Source of the DNA: Acidobacteriota bacterium
GTDB taxonomy: Bacteria; Acidobacteriota; Terriglobia; Bryobacterales; Bryobacteraceae
Assembly (NCBI GenBank): GCA_016213755.1
Contig: JACQZT010000207.1
Coordinates: 1 to 46,453 of the forward strand
DNA: 46,453 bases
Reading direction: 5' to 3'
The translations under genes and the position numbers were made by a program. The notes beneath the pieces are model-generated. The model was given only the letters and a program-made list of their open reading frames with translations, made no database searches and was not told where the DNA came from. The first letter of the stretch is position 1. Each line of letters begins with the position of its first letter. Of the stretch, positions 33,581-42,451 are shown piece after piece.

Positions 33581-34900
33581 CTATCCCTGGGGAGCCATTG
33601 GGACCGTCTTCGGCTCCAGGCCCGCTTTGGCGGCTGCGACATACACCAGGAAAGCCGCGACATAGCTGTAGACGACCGCCGGCTGGACGAACGGTTTCCA
33701 TTCTTCCGGGATGGGCAGGAAGGGCATGATGCCCACCAGGAAGCCGACGGCCCAGGCCAAGTAACCCGGTATGCTGATGCCTTCGCGCGGCCCGGCCCAG
33801 CGCCTTCCGGCGAGCAGGTAGTCCGCCGTCATGGCCCCGCAGATGGGACCGAACGAGGCGCCGATAATGGTGAACAAGCCCACCAGGTTGGCGGCGACGC
33901 CGGTGATGGCGAGCACCATCGCGAGAGTCACGCCGGCCATGGTCGAGACCATGCGGGACACGCTGGGGATCATGGTGGCGAAGCTGTTGCCGGCGATGAA
34001 GGAGCAGAAGCAGGCGGGCGGAATGGAGGCGACGGCGAACAGCAGGAACATGGCCGTGGCCAGGAAGCCGCCGACGCCGGCGATGGCCGCGTCGTAGGTG
34101 TAGCCCTGGATTCCGTAGACCACGTGCGCTCCGGCCACCGAGAGCAGCGGCAGGGCGCCGGCGAAGAAACTGGCTAGCGCCACGCCGACCATGCCGCCCC
34201 AGCGCACATCGCGCGCATCGCGGTTATTCATGCCGAAGTCGGTTCCCGCGGCGCCCGCCGTCGAGAAGAATCCGACCACCATCTGGATCAGCAGGGTGAA
34301 GGCGATGTACGGCGCCAGACTGGAGGGTGTGTACTGCGCAATGCCCGGAGCGGTCTTGTAGAAGACAAAGAGAATCACGAACAGCGGAATGAGATTCAGA
34401 TACAGGGAGACGCGGGCCACGTAGCGGATTCCCAGCACTCCCACCAGAGCCGCCGTGTAGCCCCAAACGATGGCGGCGATGGCGAAGGGCAGGGTACCCG
34501 GGCCGTCGGGCAATCTCAGACCTTTCATGAGGAACGTCGTGGCGACAAAGACGTTGACCGAATACCACCCCACTTGCAGGAGGCCCATCAGCAGGCCCGG
34601 CATGAGGTAGCCGCCCTTGGTGCCAAAGGTCGAACTGCCGACCACGTACAGGGGGTAACCGGTTTGCATGCCCATCATGGCCGGGGCGCGGTAGAAGAGC
34701 GCGTAGCTAATGACGGCTGCCGCGGCGAGCGCAAGCAGACTGAGGCCGATCCCCATGCGATCGACGGTTCCCTTGGCGATCTCCATGTAGAACACAATCC
34801 ACAGGAAGGTGCCCGCGTAGGCGGGCGCCGTGCTGGTGTACCAGGGAGCGCGCCGCGAGGCGGGATTGGGCGTTGCTTTGGCGATGTAGTCGGGCAGCAT
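33581..34900 (-). CDS. NCS1-like (cytosine/purine-type) permease
   Basis: A 439-residue inner-membrane transporter with about 12 hydrophobic segments. The N-terminal SRRAPWYTSTAPAYAG region and WGYTAALVGVLGIRYVARVS and GAASFGPICGAMTADYLL stretches recall the NCS1/cytosine-permease family, which imports nucleobases, hydantoins or thiamine-like compounds with H+ or Na+. Start ATG 34900 is chosen because GAGGAA precedes it by 6 bases; the longer frame begins at a TTG without such a site. It lies 69 bases downstream of an Oar-like receptor on the same strand, so outer- and inner-membrane uptake may be linked. The substrate is unknown. Confidence 0.8.
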   Translation of the reverse strand: MLPDYIAKATPNPASRRAPWYTSTAPAYAGTFLWIVFYMEIAKGTVDRMGIGLSLLALAAAAVISYALFYRAPAMMGMQTGYPLYVVGSSTFGTKGGYLMPGLLMGLLQVGWYSVNVFVATTFLMKGLRLPDGPGTLPFAIAAIVWGYTAALVGVLGIRYVARVSLYLNLIPLFVILFVFYKTAPGIAQYTPSSLAPYIAFTLLIQMVVGFFSTAGAAGTDFGMNNRDARDVRWGGMVGVALASFFAGALPLLSVAGAHVVYGIQGYTYDAAIAGVGGFLATAMFLLFAVASIPPACFCSFIAGNSFATMIPSVSRMVSTMAGVTLAMVLAITGVAANLVGLFTIIGASFGPICGAMTADYLLAGRRWAGPREGISIPGYLAWAVGFLVGIMPFLPIPEEWKPFVQPAVVYSYVAAFLVYVAAAKAGLEPKTVPMAPQG

Positions 34901-34969
34901 GATAGTTCCTCGCAAGAAGTGTTCGAGCGCACCAGTATACTACCAGCGCGGGTCCGGAGGTTTGCGAGA

Positions 34970-37900
34970 TCAGAAGGTGGCCCGCAGCATAACCTGAATC
35001 TGCCGCGGGTAATTGGTGGTGGCGGTGATCTGGCCGAAGGCGGTGCTGAACTGGTCGGTGTTGGGGTTGGCAAACTGGGGGTGGTTGAAGGCGTTGAGGG
35101 CTTCGCCGCGGAACTGGATTTCGGCGCCGCGCTCGCCGATCTTCCAGCGCTTGTTGACAGAAAGATCGACGTTGTTCATGGCCGAGCCGCGCAGGTTGCT
35201 GAAGCGGAACGGCCAGGTGCGGTAGTGGTAGGCCGCCGGGCGGGTAGCCGTGTTGCGGGTGAAGCCGGCGCCGGCGTTGAACCACTGCTCGACCGTGTGC
35301 GGGCCGCGGTGAATGCCGTCCGGGTCGCCGAAGAAGACCGCGTCGCCCCAGGTGAGCGGCGCGCCCGATTGATAGATGCAGATGGCGGACAACTGCCACC
35401 CGGCGACGAAGGCTTGCGCGGGGCGGGGCGCCTTGCGCAGCCAGCGCGCGCGGCGGCCGAAGGGCAACTGGTACATGGTCGCGACGGTGACGCGGTGCTT
35501 GCGGTCCGCGCTCGACAGCGAGCGGTAAGGCGTCGGATCGGCGGGGTTCAGGAAACCGCCGGCGAGCATGTTCTTGGCCCAGGTGTAGGAGCCGTTCAGG
35601 CCCAGGCTGCTGGAAAAGCGGCGGGTGGCGCGCACTTGCAGGGAGTGATACCAGGAGAAACCCTGGTAGGTGGTGGTGTTCACCGCGCCGAACTGCGGGA
35701 AGGGCTTGAGCAGGTTTTCGCGGCTGATGTTGTTGTTGCTGCCCATGGTCCCGTTCACGCCGGCCACGCCGCGGAAAGGATTGGGGATGTTGGCGGTGAG
35801 GTAGTTGACCCGCTCCGGATCGAAGAACGGGCTGCGCGACAGCAGGCTGTTGCCCACCACGTTGAGGTCGCGATCGATTTCCATCTTGGTGGAGCGGTTG
35901 CCGACGTAGGCCGCTTCGAGCACGCTGGCGCCGCCGAATTGCCGTTGGAGGCTGGCCTGCCAGCGCTGATTGTAGGACGACATGGGAGCCGGGTTGAAGA
36001 ACTCGACCGAGTTGCCGACGTCGGTCATGGCGCCGAGCCCCGCGCCAACCGGCTCCAGGATGCCGTCGGGGAACGGATTGGAGAGCGTCGAGTAGAAGCT
36101 CAGGCCGCTGTCCCGGGTGGGAATGACATTGGTGCGGCGCTCGAAGCCGTTCTGGAGCACGTCGGTCCGCCGGAGTCCGAGCCCGCCGAAGTAGATGCCG
36201 TAGCCGGAGCGGAACACGGTTCGTTTGGCGAGGCTCCAGGCCAGGCCGACGCGCGGCGCCAGGTTGTTGGCGTCCCGCACCCACAGCTCTCGCGGCTGGC
36301 CGCCGACGCCGGCGAACAGCAACCCGCCCCGCACCTTGAACTCGCTGGGAGGCAGATCCACGGTGGGGTTGGCCTCCCACGCGGCCGCGTACTGCTCCCG
36401 GGTCCGCGCCTCGATGGGCAGCGACGCACTGGCATCGAAATCCCGGATGGTGCGGTTGAAGCGTTCGGTGAGCGGCCCTTCCAGTTCGTAGCGCACGCCA
36501 ATGGTCAGGGTCAGGTTCCGGCGCATGCGCCAGTTATCCTGCGCGTAGCCGCACCAGACGGTGGATTGCTCGGCAAAGTCGCCGTTGCGATTGAGGAGGC
36601 TGCTGGCGTTGGGCAAGCCCAGCAGGAACGAGGCGAAACCCTGGCCGATGGGTGCGGTGGTGGAATTGTCCAGCGGGCCGCGGGTCCAGGTGGGATCGAA
36701 GATGTAGTTGCCGCTGCGCATGGTGTTGCCGTTGTACTTGTTCTGGCGGTAGGCGCGGTACTCGAACCCGGCGTCCAGGGTATGGTTGCCGCGCAAGCGG
36801 GTGAGAGCGGCGACCAGCGAGTGGGTGTCCATGAAACGCGCTTCGCCGGTGTTGAGGCTGGTGAAGTAGCCGTTAATGTTAAACACCGGGAACTCGCGCA
36901 GATCGGGGCTGATGGCGTCGTTTAGGGCTTGGGGGAAGCCCAGCGTGGTGAGGTCGAAGTTCCGGCCGCGCAGCGGGTCGGTCTGGCGTGTGAAGCGCGT
37001 GTAGCCGTAGCGCAGGTTCAAGACCAGCGTGGGAGTGAAGGTGTGAACGTCGTCGAACGAGCCGGCGATGGGGTGGTACTGCTCGTGCAGTCCGGTGGCG
37101 CGGGTTTTGAAATAGTCGTTGCGGTGGGTGTCGCGCGTGTACCCGTTGCCGCGGACGAAGATACGGTCGCGGGGGCCGATGTAGTGATCCACGCGGACGG
37201 TGTGGGTCCAGTAGGAGGCGACTTCCGGGCTGTTCGGCTGCGGGTAGTTATTGCGGTGGTCGGCGGTGGTGGTGCCTTCGGTCAGCGGCAGGGGGAAGTA
37301 CTCGAGGACTTTCAGGGCCACCGGATTGAAACGGTGGGCGGGGATGAGGTTGTCCGCAAAGGGGTCCTGGCGGTAGCGCGTGCTGCTGCCGGTTTCGCGG
37401 CGCCGCGTCGCGGGGTCGTAGATCTGGTAATTGGGGCCGATGGCGAGCAGTTCCGAGAAATCGCCCTTCCGCTCGGTTGCGGTCGGCACGGTCCAGGTTG
37501 TGCCGCCGCGCGGGCGCTGGTCGGTCAGCGCCTCGTAGGCCCACATAAAGAAAGTCCGGTTGCGGCCGTGGTAGAGCTTGGGCAGCACCAGGGGGCCGCT
37601 CAGCGAGGCGCTCCAGCGGTTGTAGTCGAAGTCGCCGCGCGGCTGGCCGGCGCGGTTGCCGAAGAAGCTGTTGGCCATCCAGCCGGGCTTCATCTTGGTA
37701 AAGGCGGCCGAGCCGCGCAGCTTGTTGGTGCCGGAGCGCAGGCTGATATTCACCACGCCGCCCGAACTCTGGCCGGTGCGGGCGTCGAAGGAACTGGTCT
37801 CGATGCGCACTTCGCCCACGGCATCCACCGGCGGCACGTAGCCGGCGGCCACCTTGCCGTTGCTGCCCTTGGAGGTGTTGGAGACGCCGTCGAGAGTGAT

Positions 37901-38488
37901 GTCGGTGGTGCCGCTGACACTGCCGCCCATGCTGTAGTCGACGATGTGAGTGGGTTCGTAAGGGCGGTTGAGCAGGGGATCGCCCTCGAAGGTGGTGCCC
38001 GGCGCCAGGGCGATGAGCTGGTAGGGGTTGCCGTGGGCCAGAGGCAGTTCGGTGAGTTCCTTGTTACCCAGCAGCATGCCCATCGAGGCGTCGGCGCTTT
38101 CGAGCAGAGGCGCCGACTCGGTGACGGTGATGGTCTCGGCGACATCGCCGACGTCGAGGCGGAGATCGATCTGGAGATTGTCGTTGACGCTGAGCGTGAG
38201 GTTGTCGCGGCTGGCGCGCTTGAATCCGGGCTGCCGCGCGGCGACGCGGTAGTTGCCGGGGAGCAGAAGGGGGGCGACGTACGCGCCGCGGTCGTTGGTG
38301 TCGAGCGTGGTGACGACACCGGTTTCCAGGTTGGTGATGGTCACCCGCGCGCGGGGAATACCGGCCTCGTGCGCGTCCACGACGCGCCCTCCGATGGCGC
38401 CCCGCGACTCCTGGGCGGCGGCCGCGGCGCAAAAGAACAGAACACAGGCGCACACCCGGCAGCCGGCCTTGGACGATAGGGAATCCAT
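34970..38488 (-). CDS. Oar-like TonB-dependent receptor
   Basis: A complete 1172-residue outer-membrane receptor. It has a signal peptide (about 1-24) and a CarboxypepD_reg domain (about 27-110, GAIGGRVVDAHEAGIPRARVTI, then GAYVAPLLLPGNYRVAARQPGF). The plug (about 112-260, VAETITVTESAPLLES, later RSGTNKLRGSAAF) and the 22-strand-type barrel to the C-terminal Phe (MLRATF) follow. No classical TonB box could be fixed by eye. It lies 29 bases after the polyferredoxin gene and 69 before the NCS1 permease on the same strand, and these three may be an operon. Confidence 0.93.
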   Translation of the reverse strand: MDSLSSKAGCRVCACVLFFCAAAAAQESRGAIGGRVVDAHEAGIPRARVTITNLETGVVTTLDTNDRGAYVAPLLLPGNYRVAARQPGFKRASRDNLTLSVNDNLQIDLRLDVGDVAETITVTESAPLLESADASMGMLLGNKELTELPLAHGNPYQLIALAPGTTFEGDPLLNRPYEPTHIVDYSMGGSVSGTTDITLDGVSNTSKGSNGKVAAGYVPPVDAVGEVRIETSSFDARTGQSSGGVVNISLRSGTNKLRGSAAFTKMKPGWMANSFFGNRAGQPRGDFDYNRWSASLSGPLVLPKLYHGRNRTFFMWAYEALTDQRPRGGTTWTVPTATERKGDFSELLAIGPNYQIYDPATRRRETGSSTRYRQDPFADNLIPAHRFNPVALKVLEYFPLPLTEGTTTADHRNNYPQPNSPEVASYWTHTVRVDHYIGPRDRIFVRGNGYTRDTHRNDYFKTRATGLHEQYHPIAGSFDDVHTFTPTLVLNLRYGYTRFTRQTDPLRGRNFDLTTLGFPQALNDAISPDLREFPVFNINGYFTSLNTGEARFMDTHSLVAALTRLRGNHTLDAGFEYRAYRQNKYNGNTMRSGNYIFDPTWTRGPLDNSTTAPIGQGFASFLLGLPNASSLLNRNGDFAEQSTVWCGYAQDNWRMRRNLTLTIGVRYELEGPLTERFNRTIRDFDASASLPIEARTREQYAAAWEANPTVDLPPSEFKVRGGLLFAGVGGQPRELWVRDANNLAPRVGLAWSLAKRTVFRSGYGIYFGGLGLRRTDVLQNGFERRTNVIPTRDSGLSFYSTLSNPFPDGILEPVGAGLGAMTDVGNSVEFFNPAPMSSYNQRWQASLQRQFGGASVLEAAYVGNRSTKMEIDRDLNVVGNSLLSRSPFFDPERVNYLTANIPNPFRGVAGVNGTMGSNNNISRENLLKPFPQFGAVNTTTYQGFSWYHSLQVRATRRFSSSLGLNGSYTWAKNMLAGGFLNPADPTPYRSLSSADRKHRVTVATMYQLPFGRRARWLRKAPRPAQAFVAGWQLSAICIYQSGAPLTWGDAVFFGDPDGIHRGPHTVEQWFNAGAGFTRNTATRPAAYHYRTWPFRFSNLRGSAMNNVDLSVNKRWKIGERGAEIQFRGEALNAFNHPQFANPNTDQFSTAFGQITATTNYPRQIQVMLRATF

Positions 38489-38517
38489 GACGGATCACAA
38501 TGTACCACGACCAGGAG

Positions 38518-40479
38518 TCAGTCGAGCAGGGTCAGTCTTCGGTTGATCGCCAGGGCGAGATCGCGCAGGGCGTTCGGGTTTTCGGGTGCTTCCTGGTAGG
38601 CGATCAGGCGCACGAAGTGGTTCCCTTGGCAAAAGGTCAGGCTCGCGCCGTAGAGGCGCGCGGCGTTGCCGATTTCAATGGGGCGGCTGCCTTCGGCGGA
38701 TTCCGACTCCATAATCCGGCGGGCGCCGGCGGGTTGTGCGAAGACGTAGATGTCGGCCACGGCGTCGATGCGGTCCTGGAAGCGGTAACCAGTGGTCAGG
38801 GCGCGCTGCACGCCGGCTTGGAGGTAGCGGTCGGCGTCGCCGTTGATGTATTCCCAGAGCCGGCCGGCCGGAAAGGTGCGGGTTTCGCCCAACCGTTTCC
38901 AGCCGGGGACCTCGCCGCTTTCGGGGAAAGGCGAAGCGGTCTTGGGCGCGGCGCGGCGGAGCAGAATCTGGTTGGACTTCGAACGGCTCTCGCCGATGCT
39001 GGTGACATACACCGCGGGGCGGTCTTTGACCGGGCAGGCGTATTCGCAGGCGCCGCAGCCGACGCACTTCGCCGGATCCACATAGGGCTGGCGGATCTGC
39101 ACGGGTTTGCCTTCGCGGTTGAAGGCCTCGGCCGGACGCAGGTAGATGGCTTTGGGCGTGGTGGGGCACCATTCCTCGCACACGATGCACTCGGCGGCCA
39201 TGGACCAGGGAAGGCAGCGGCCGTGGTCGTAGAAGGCCGTGCCGATGCGGATGGGTTGAGCGGCGGCGCCGATCCAGCCTTTATCCTTGCCGGTGAATTC
39301 CCAGATGGCGCCGGTGGGACAGACCTGGCCGCAGAGCACGCAGCTTGGCTCGCAGTAGCCGATGCGGGCGACGAGCACCGGAGTCCACAGGCCCTCGAGG
39401 CCGGCTTCGGCGAAGCTGGCTTGCAGGGCGTTGTTTGGGCACACCTTCATGCACTCGCCGCAGCGGATGCAGCGGGCCAGGAAGGCCTTTTCGTCGAGCG
39501 CGCCGGGGGGCCGGACGCGGCGGGCGAAATCGGCCGCGGCGGTGCGGAAAATGGGCGTCAGGGCGGCACCGCCGGCCAGGCTCGCTAGCGCGGCGCGCCG
39601 GCGCAGGTCGGGAGCAAATCGGGTGGTTCCCGCGTCCGGGAAAAAGCGGAAGGCGAGGCCGCTATCCGGGCAGTCCGCGATGCAGTTCAAGCACAGGTGG
39701 CACTCGGCTTTGCGCCACGGCGCGCCGGGGATGGGGTCGTCGCCGCCCTGGCAGTGGAGCAGGCAGCGGTTGCAGTCTTCGCAGCGGCTGGGGCGCTTCT
39801 CCAGTCCCAGGATCGACCAGCGCGAGATGGCCCCGAGCAAGGCGCCGAGCGGGCACACGGCGCGGCAAAAGAAACGGGTGACGCGCAGATTGGCGAGCAG
39901 CACGGCGAGGAAGATGAGGCCCAGGAGGAAGCCCTGTCCGAAGTGGGGCTGCTTGAAGGCGAGCCGGAAGCCGAGCGCGTAGTTGAGGGCGGGCAGGACC
40001 GACAGGCCGAGCGAGCGCACGGTGAGCGCGATGGGGTCGAGCAGGCCGGCGAGGCCGGAACCGAACAGCACCGCGGCGAGGAGCGCAATCAGGAGGTAAT
40101 ACTTGAGCGCCTGCCAGCGTTTGTAGCGGTTGGATTCGAGCAGGCGCAGGCCGCGCCTCTTCTCGGATTTGAAGCTGCCGAACCAGTGATTGAGCGTGCC
40201 GAGGGGGCAGATCCAGCCGCAGAAGAAACGGCCCAGGACAAAGGTCGGGATGAGGATGACCAGGCTCCAGAGCAGGCCGCGGTAGAGGGCGCCGCTGGCG
40301 AAGACGTTGGAGAGCGCCGCGAGCGGGTCGGCCTCCAGGAAGATGCCGACCGGGTAGGGCAGGCGCAGGTCGCCCTGGCGGGTTTGAAAGGAGCCGCGAA
40401 ACTCGGTTTTGTAGAGCAGAAACAGAAAGAGGGCGAGGAACAGGATTTGCGAGAGCCGGCGTAGTTTCGCGAGGTTCAA
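38518..40479 (-). CDS. Membrane polyferredoxin (NapH/NosR-like) with C-terminal DUF6599-like domain
   Basis: A 653-residue inner-membrane iron-sulfur protein. About five membrane segments lie in the first 210 residues, with two NapH-type CxxxCP motifs (FFCGWICPLG, FFCRAVCPLG). At least six further cysteine clusters of [4Fe-4S] type follow: CEDCNRCLLHC, CHLCLNCIADCP, CIRCGECMKVCP, CVLCGQVCP, CIVCEEWCP and CVGCGACEYACP. Residues about 500-650 (WEYINGDADRYLQAGVQ) match the DUF6599 pattern. It should carry electrons across or along the membrane to an unidentified periplasmic partner. It starts at TTG 40479 (NLAKLRRLSQILFLALF) with no clear Shine-Dalgarno sequence. First of a possible operon with an Oar receptor and a permease. 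Confidence 0.85.
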   Translation of the reverse strand: MNLAKLRRLSQILFLALFLFLLYKTEFRGSFQTRQGDLRLPYPVGIFLEADPLAALSNVFASGALYRGLLWSLVILIPTFVLGRFFCGWICPLGTLNHWFGSFKSEKRRGLRLLESNRYKRWQALKYYLLIALLAAVLFGSGLAGLLDPIALTVRSLGLSVLPALNYALGFRLAFKQPHFGQGFLLGLIFLAVLLANLRVTRFFCRAVCPLGALLGAISRWSILGLEKRPSRCEDCNRCLLHCQGGDDPIPGAPWRKAECHLCLNCIADCPDSGLAFRFFPDAGTTRFAPDLRRRAALASLAGGAALTPIFRTAAADFARRVRPPGALDEKAFLARCIRCGECMKVCPNNALQASFAEAGLEGLWTPVLVARIGYCEPSCVLCGQVCPTGAIWEFTGKDKGWIGAAAQPIRIGTAFYDHGRCLPWSMAAECIVCEEWCPTTPKAIYLRPAEAFNREGKPVQIRQPYVDPAKCVGCGACEYACPVKDRPAVYVTSIGESRSKSNQILLRRAAPKTASPFPESGEVPGWKRLGETRTFPAGRLWEYINGDADRYLQAGVQRALTTGYRFQDRIDAVADIYVFAQPAGARRIMESESAEGSRPIEIGNAARLYGASLTFCQGNHFVRLIAYQEAPENPNALRDLALAINRRLTLLD

Positions 40480-40582
40480 TCGAAGAGCAGTCTATCATCG
40501 CGGCCGTTTTCTCGCTTCGTCCGCACAGGCGCCATTGTTGATAACCTCCAAGAGACGAGCACTTCTTTCCAGGGAGGATGAA

Positions 40583-41125
40583 TTGAAAACCATGAAAGCG
40601 CTTCTGCTGGCTGCCGTTGTCGGGGGAGCGGCTTTGCGCGCCCAGCCAGATCCGTTGGAGGGGCTTTGGCAAGGCTATGACGGAGAGTGGGGCCATGTTT
40701 CCAGGCGGCTGATCGCGCTGGCCGAAGCTATTCCCGCCGAAAAGTTCGCGTGGCGACCGGCGCCGGGTGTGCGATCCACCAGCGAGGTCGTCATGCACAT
40801 TGCATTAGCGAACTTCTATTTGCTGAGCGTGACTGGCCCCAAGCTGCCCTTCGACCCCAAGGCCGCCGACCTGGAAAAGACCGTCACCGCGAAAGTGGAA
40901 GCGATCGACTGGTTGAAGCGCTCGCTGGATGCAGTCAAAAGCGCTCATGCGGGCTTGCCGTCCGCGGATGCCAAGCGTAAGGTCAAAGTGGCTGGCAGAG
41001 ATGCCACCGTGGATGGCATGTACCTTCGAATCGTCATTCACGCCAACGAGCACATGGGGCAATTGGTGGCCTATGCGCGTGTGAATGGGATCGTACCGCC
41101 CTGGTCGGAGGGCAGCGGAAAATAG
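40583..41125 (+). CDS. DinB-like family protein, secreted
   Basis: A roughly 180-residue protein of the DinB/YfiT four-helix-bundle type. Putative metal ligands are His in VVMHIALANFY and two His in IVIHANEHMGQLVAYARVNGIVPPWS, the standard DinB ending. The leader (MKTMKALLLAAVVGGAALRAQ) is a signal peptide, as in many Acidobacteriota DinB proteins, so it acts outside the cytoplasm. The start is TTG 40583, 5 bases after GGGAGG; ATG 40592 is also possible but is 14 bases from that site. DinB-fold enzymes are thiol- or metal-dependent transferases; the reaction here is unknown. Confidence 0.82.
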   Translation: MKTMKALLLAAVVGGAALRAQPDPLEGLWQGYDGEWGHVSRRLIALAEAIPAEKFAWRPAPGVRSTSEVVMHIALANFYLLSVTGPKLPFDPKAADLEKTVTAKVEAIDWLKRSLDAVKSAHAGLPSADAKRKVKVAGRDATVDGMYLRIVIHANEHMGQLVAYARVNGIVPPWSEGSGK

Positions 41126-41135
41126 GCGCTGCAAC

Positions 41136-42392
41136 TTACGCTTTCACAACCAGCGTGACGCGGTGGATGGCGGTCACGCCGGTGCGCAGCAACGGGCGCG
41201 GCATGGGCTGAGCGATGCCGTTGAGGTCGATGGTGCGGCAGCACAAGTCGTAGCTGCCGGGAGGCAGGCCGGCCAGTGACGCCGCCCAGTGGACAATCGT
41301 GTAGCGGAGCGGCCATTGGAGGGGCCGGCCCGTTTTCGGATCGATCTGGCTTGTGTTGGCGGGCAACTTCCCTCCGGGCAGCCCCGCACCCCAGCTCGCG
41401 GGCGGCGGCAGGATGGCCGCGTCCTTCCAGTTGGCCCCGGCCCAGGATGCCTCGTCCGCCGGCCAGGGATCTTTCTGAGAATGCACGCAGTACTGAACTT
41501 TGGCGAGCCCAGATACGCCGACCTGCGCCATGCCGGTCAAAGCAGCCGGCTTCTCCGGCGGGATTTCCTTCGGGGCATTAATGAACCTGGCCCGCGTCTT
41601 CATCGGGCTCTCCGTATCGTTGTTCAACTCCGCGTCGGAATCGTTGGCCTTGTAGTCGTTGGTCAGAACGACACGCTGGACCCACTTGATGGACTTGCTG
41701 CCGTATGTTCCCGGCACGACCACCCGCACAGGACCGCCGTGGGCAGCCGGGATCAACTGGCCGTTCATCTTGTAGGCCAGGACGACGGGCGTCTGCCCGG
41801 GCGGGGTTTCCAGAACCTGACCGAACGGCAACGAGCTTTGGAAAGGAGGCAGGTTCCCGGCATGATAGCTCTGATAATAGACCCGGCGGATATTGGCTTT
41901 GGGCCTGGTCAGCCAGATGGCTTCGCGGAGGGGGACTCCCTCCCACACAGTCATGTGAAAAGGATCGGCGCCATTCGTGCAGACACAGACGTGCAGAAAG
42001 CGGACCGCGTGCTTGTCCGCCAATCTCATCAGGCCATTCCAGTCCAGAGCGTTTCCCAGCGCCCGCGAAAGGGGCTGCTCGACACTGCTGTCGCTCGCCG
42101 GGTCCGGGACCACATCGAGAGACCAGGTTTCCGGAAGGAGCCCGATTTCGCGCAGCTTCTCCGGCGAAAGTTTGGCGACGCCCGCCTTGCCTTTGTCCAA
42201 GAGGTGGGCGCGATCGACCGGCGTCAGGTACTCGAGTTCGGCGATCGCCTTCCGCAGTTGCGGATCGGCCCCGGCATCCGCGGCCGCGAGCGGCGATGCG
42301 GTCCAGGCTGCCGCCGCCGCGCTCCCCAAATGAAAAAAGTAACGCCGCGTGAGCCGGCAGTGTTCGCGGACCCGTTGCTCCCAGTCTCTCAT
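41136..42392 (-). CDS. Tat-exported sulfite-oxidase-like molybdopterin enzyme
   Basis: A 418-residue protein with a twin-arginine leader (LTRRYFFHLGSAAAAAW, 14-30) and a sulfite-oxidase molybdopterin domain. HVCVCTNGADPFHMTVWEGVPL holds the probable molybdenum-ligand Cys (Cys138; Cys136 is adjacent). GGPVRVVVPGTYGSKSIKWVQRVV carries the His-to-Gly form of the family's HGxPxR stretch. A C-terminal Ig-like dimer domain follows (about 290-418). Members oxidise sulfite or reduce sulfoxides in the periplasm; the substrate is uncertain because the canonical CxGNxR is changed to CTNGxD. The start has AGGAG upstream. It lies 59 bases downstream of an Oar receptor on the same strand. No heme or cytochrome partner gene is adjacent. 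Confidence 0.82.
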   Translation of the reverse strand: MRDWEQRVREHCRLTRRYFFHLGSAAAAAWTASPLAAADAGADPQLRKAIAELEYLTPVDRAHLLDKGKAGVAKLSPEKLREIGLLPETWSLDVVPDPASDSSVEQPLSRALGNALDWNGLMRLADKHAVRFLHVCVCTNGADPFHMTVWEGVPLREAIWLTRPKANIRRVYYQSYHAGNLPPFQSSLPFGQVLETPPGQTPVVLAYKMNGQLIPAAHGGPVRVVVPGTYGSKSIKWVQRVVLTNDYKANDSDAELNNDTESPMKTRARFINAPKEIPPEKPAALTGMAQVGVSGLAKVQYCVHSQKDPWPADEASWAGANWKDAAILPPPASWGAGLPGGKLPANTSQIDPKTGRPLQWPLRYTIVHWAASLAGLPPGSYDLCCRTIDLNGIAQPMPRPLLRTGVTAIHRVTLVVKA

Positions 42393-42451
42393 CCGATGCT
42401 CCTACATGAGCATAGCGTCTGGCGGCCCTCCCGCTCAATCGAGTTTCCAGC

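Noticed and set aside
34574-38479. Two long plus-strand open frames (783 and 516 codons) opposite the other receptor
   Set aside because: Same reason: antisense of a recognised receptor with low-complexity composition and no motif.
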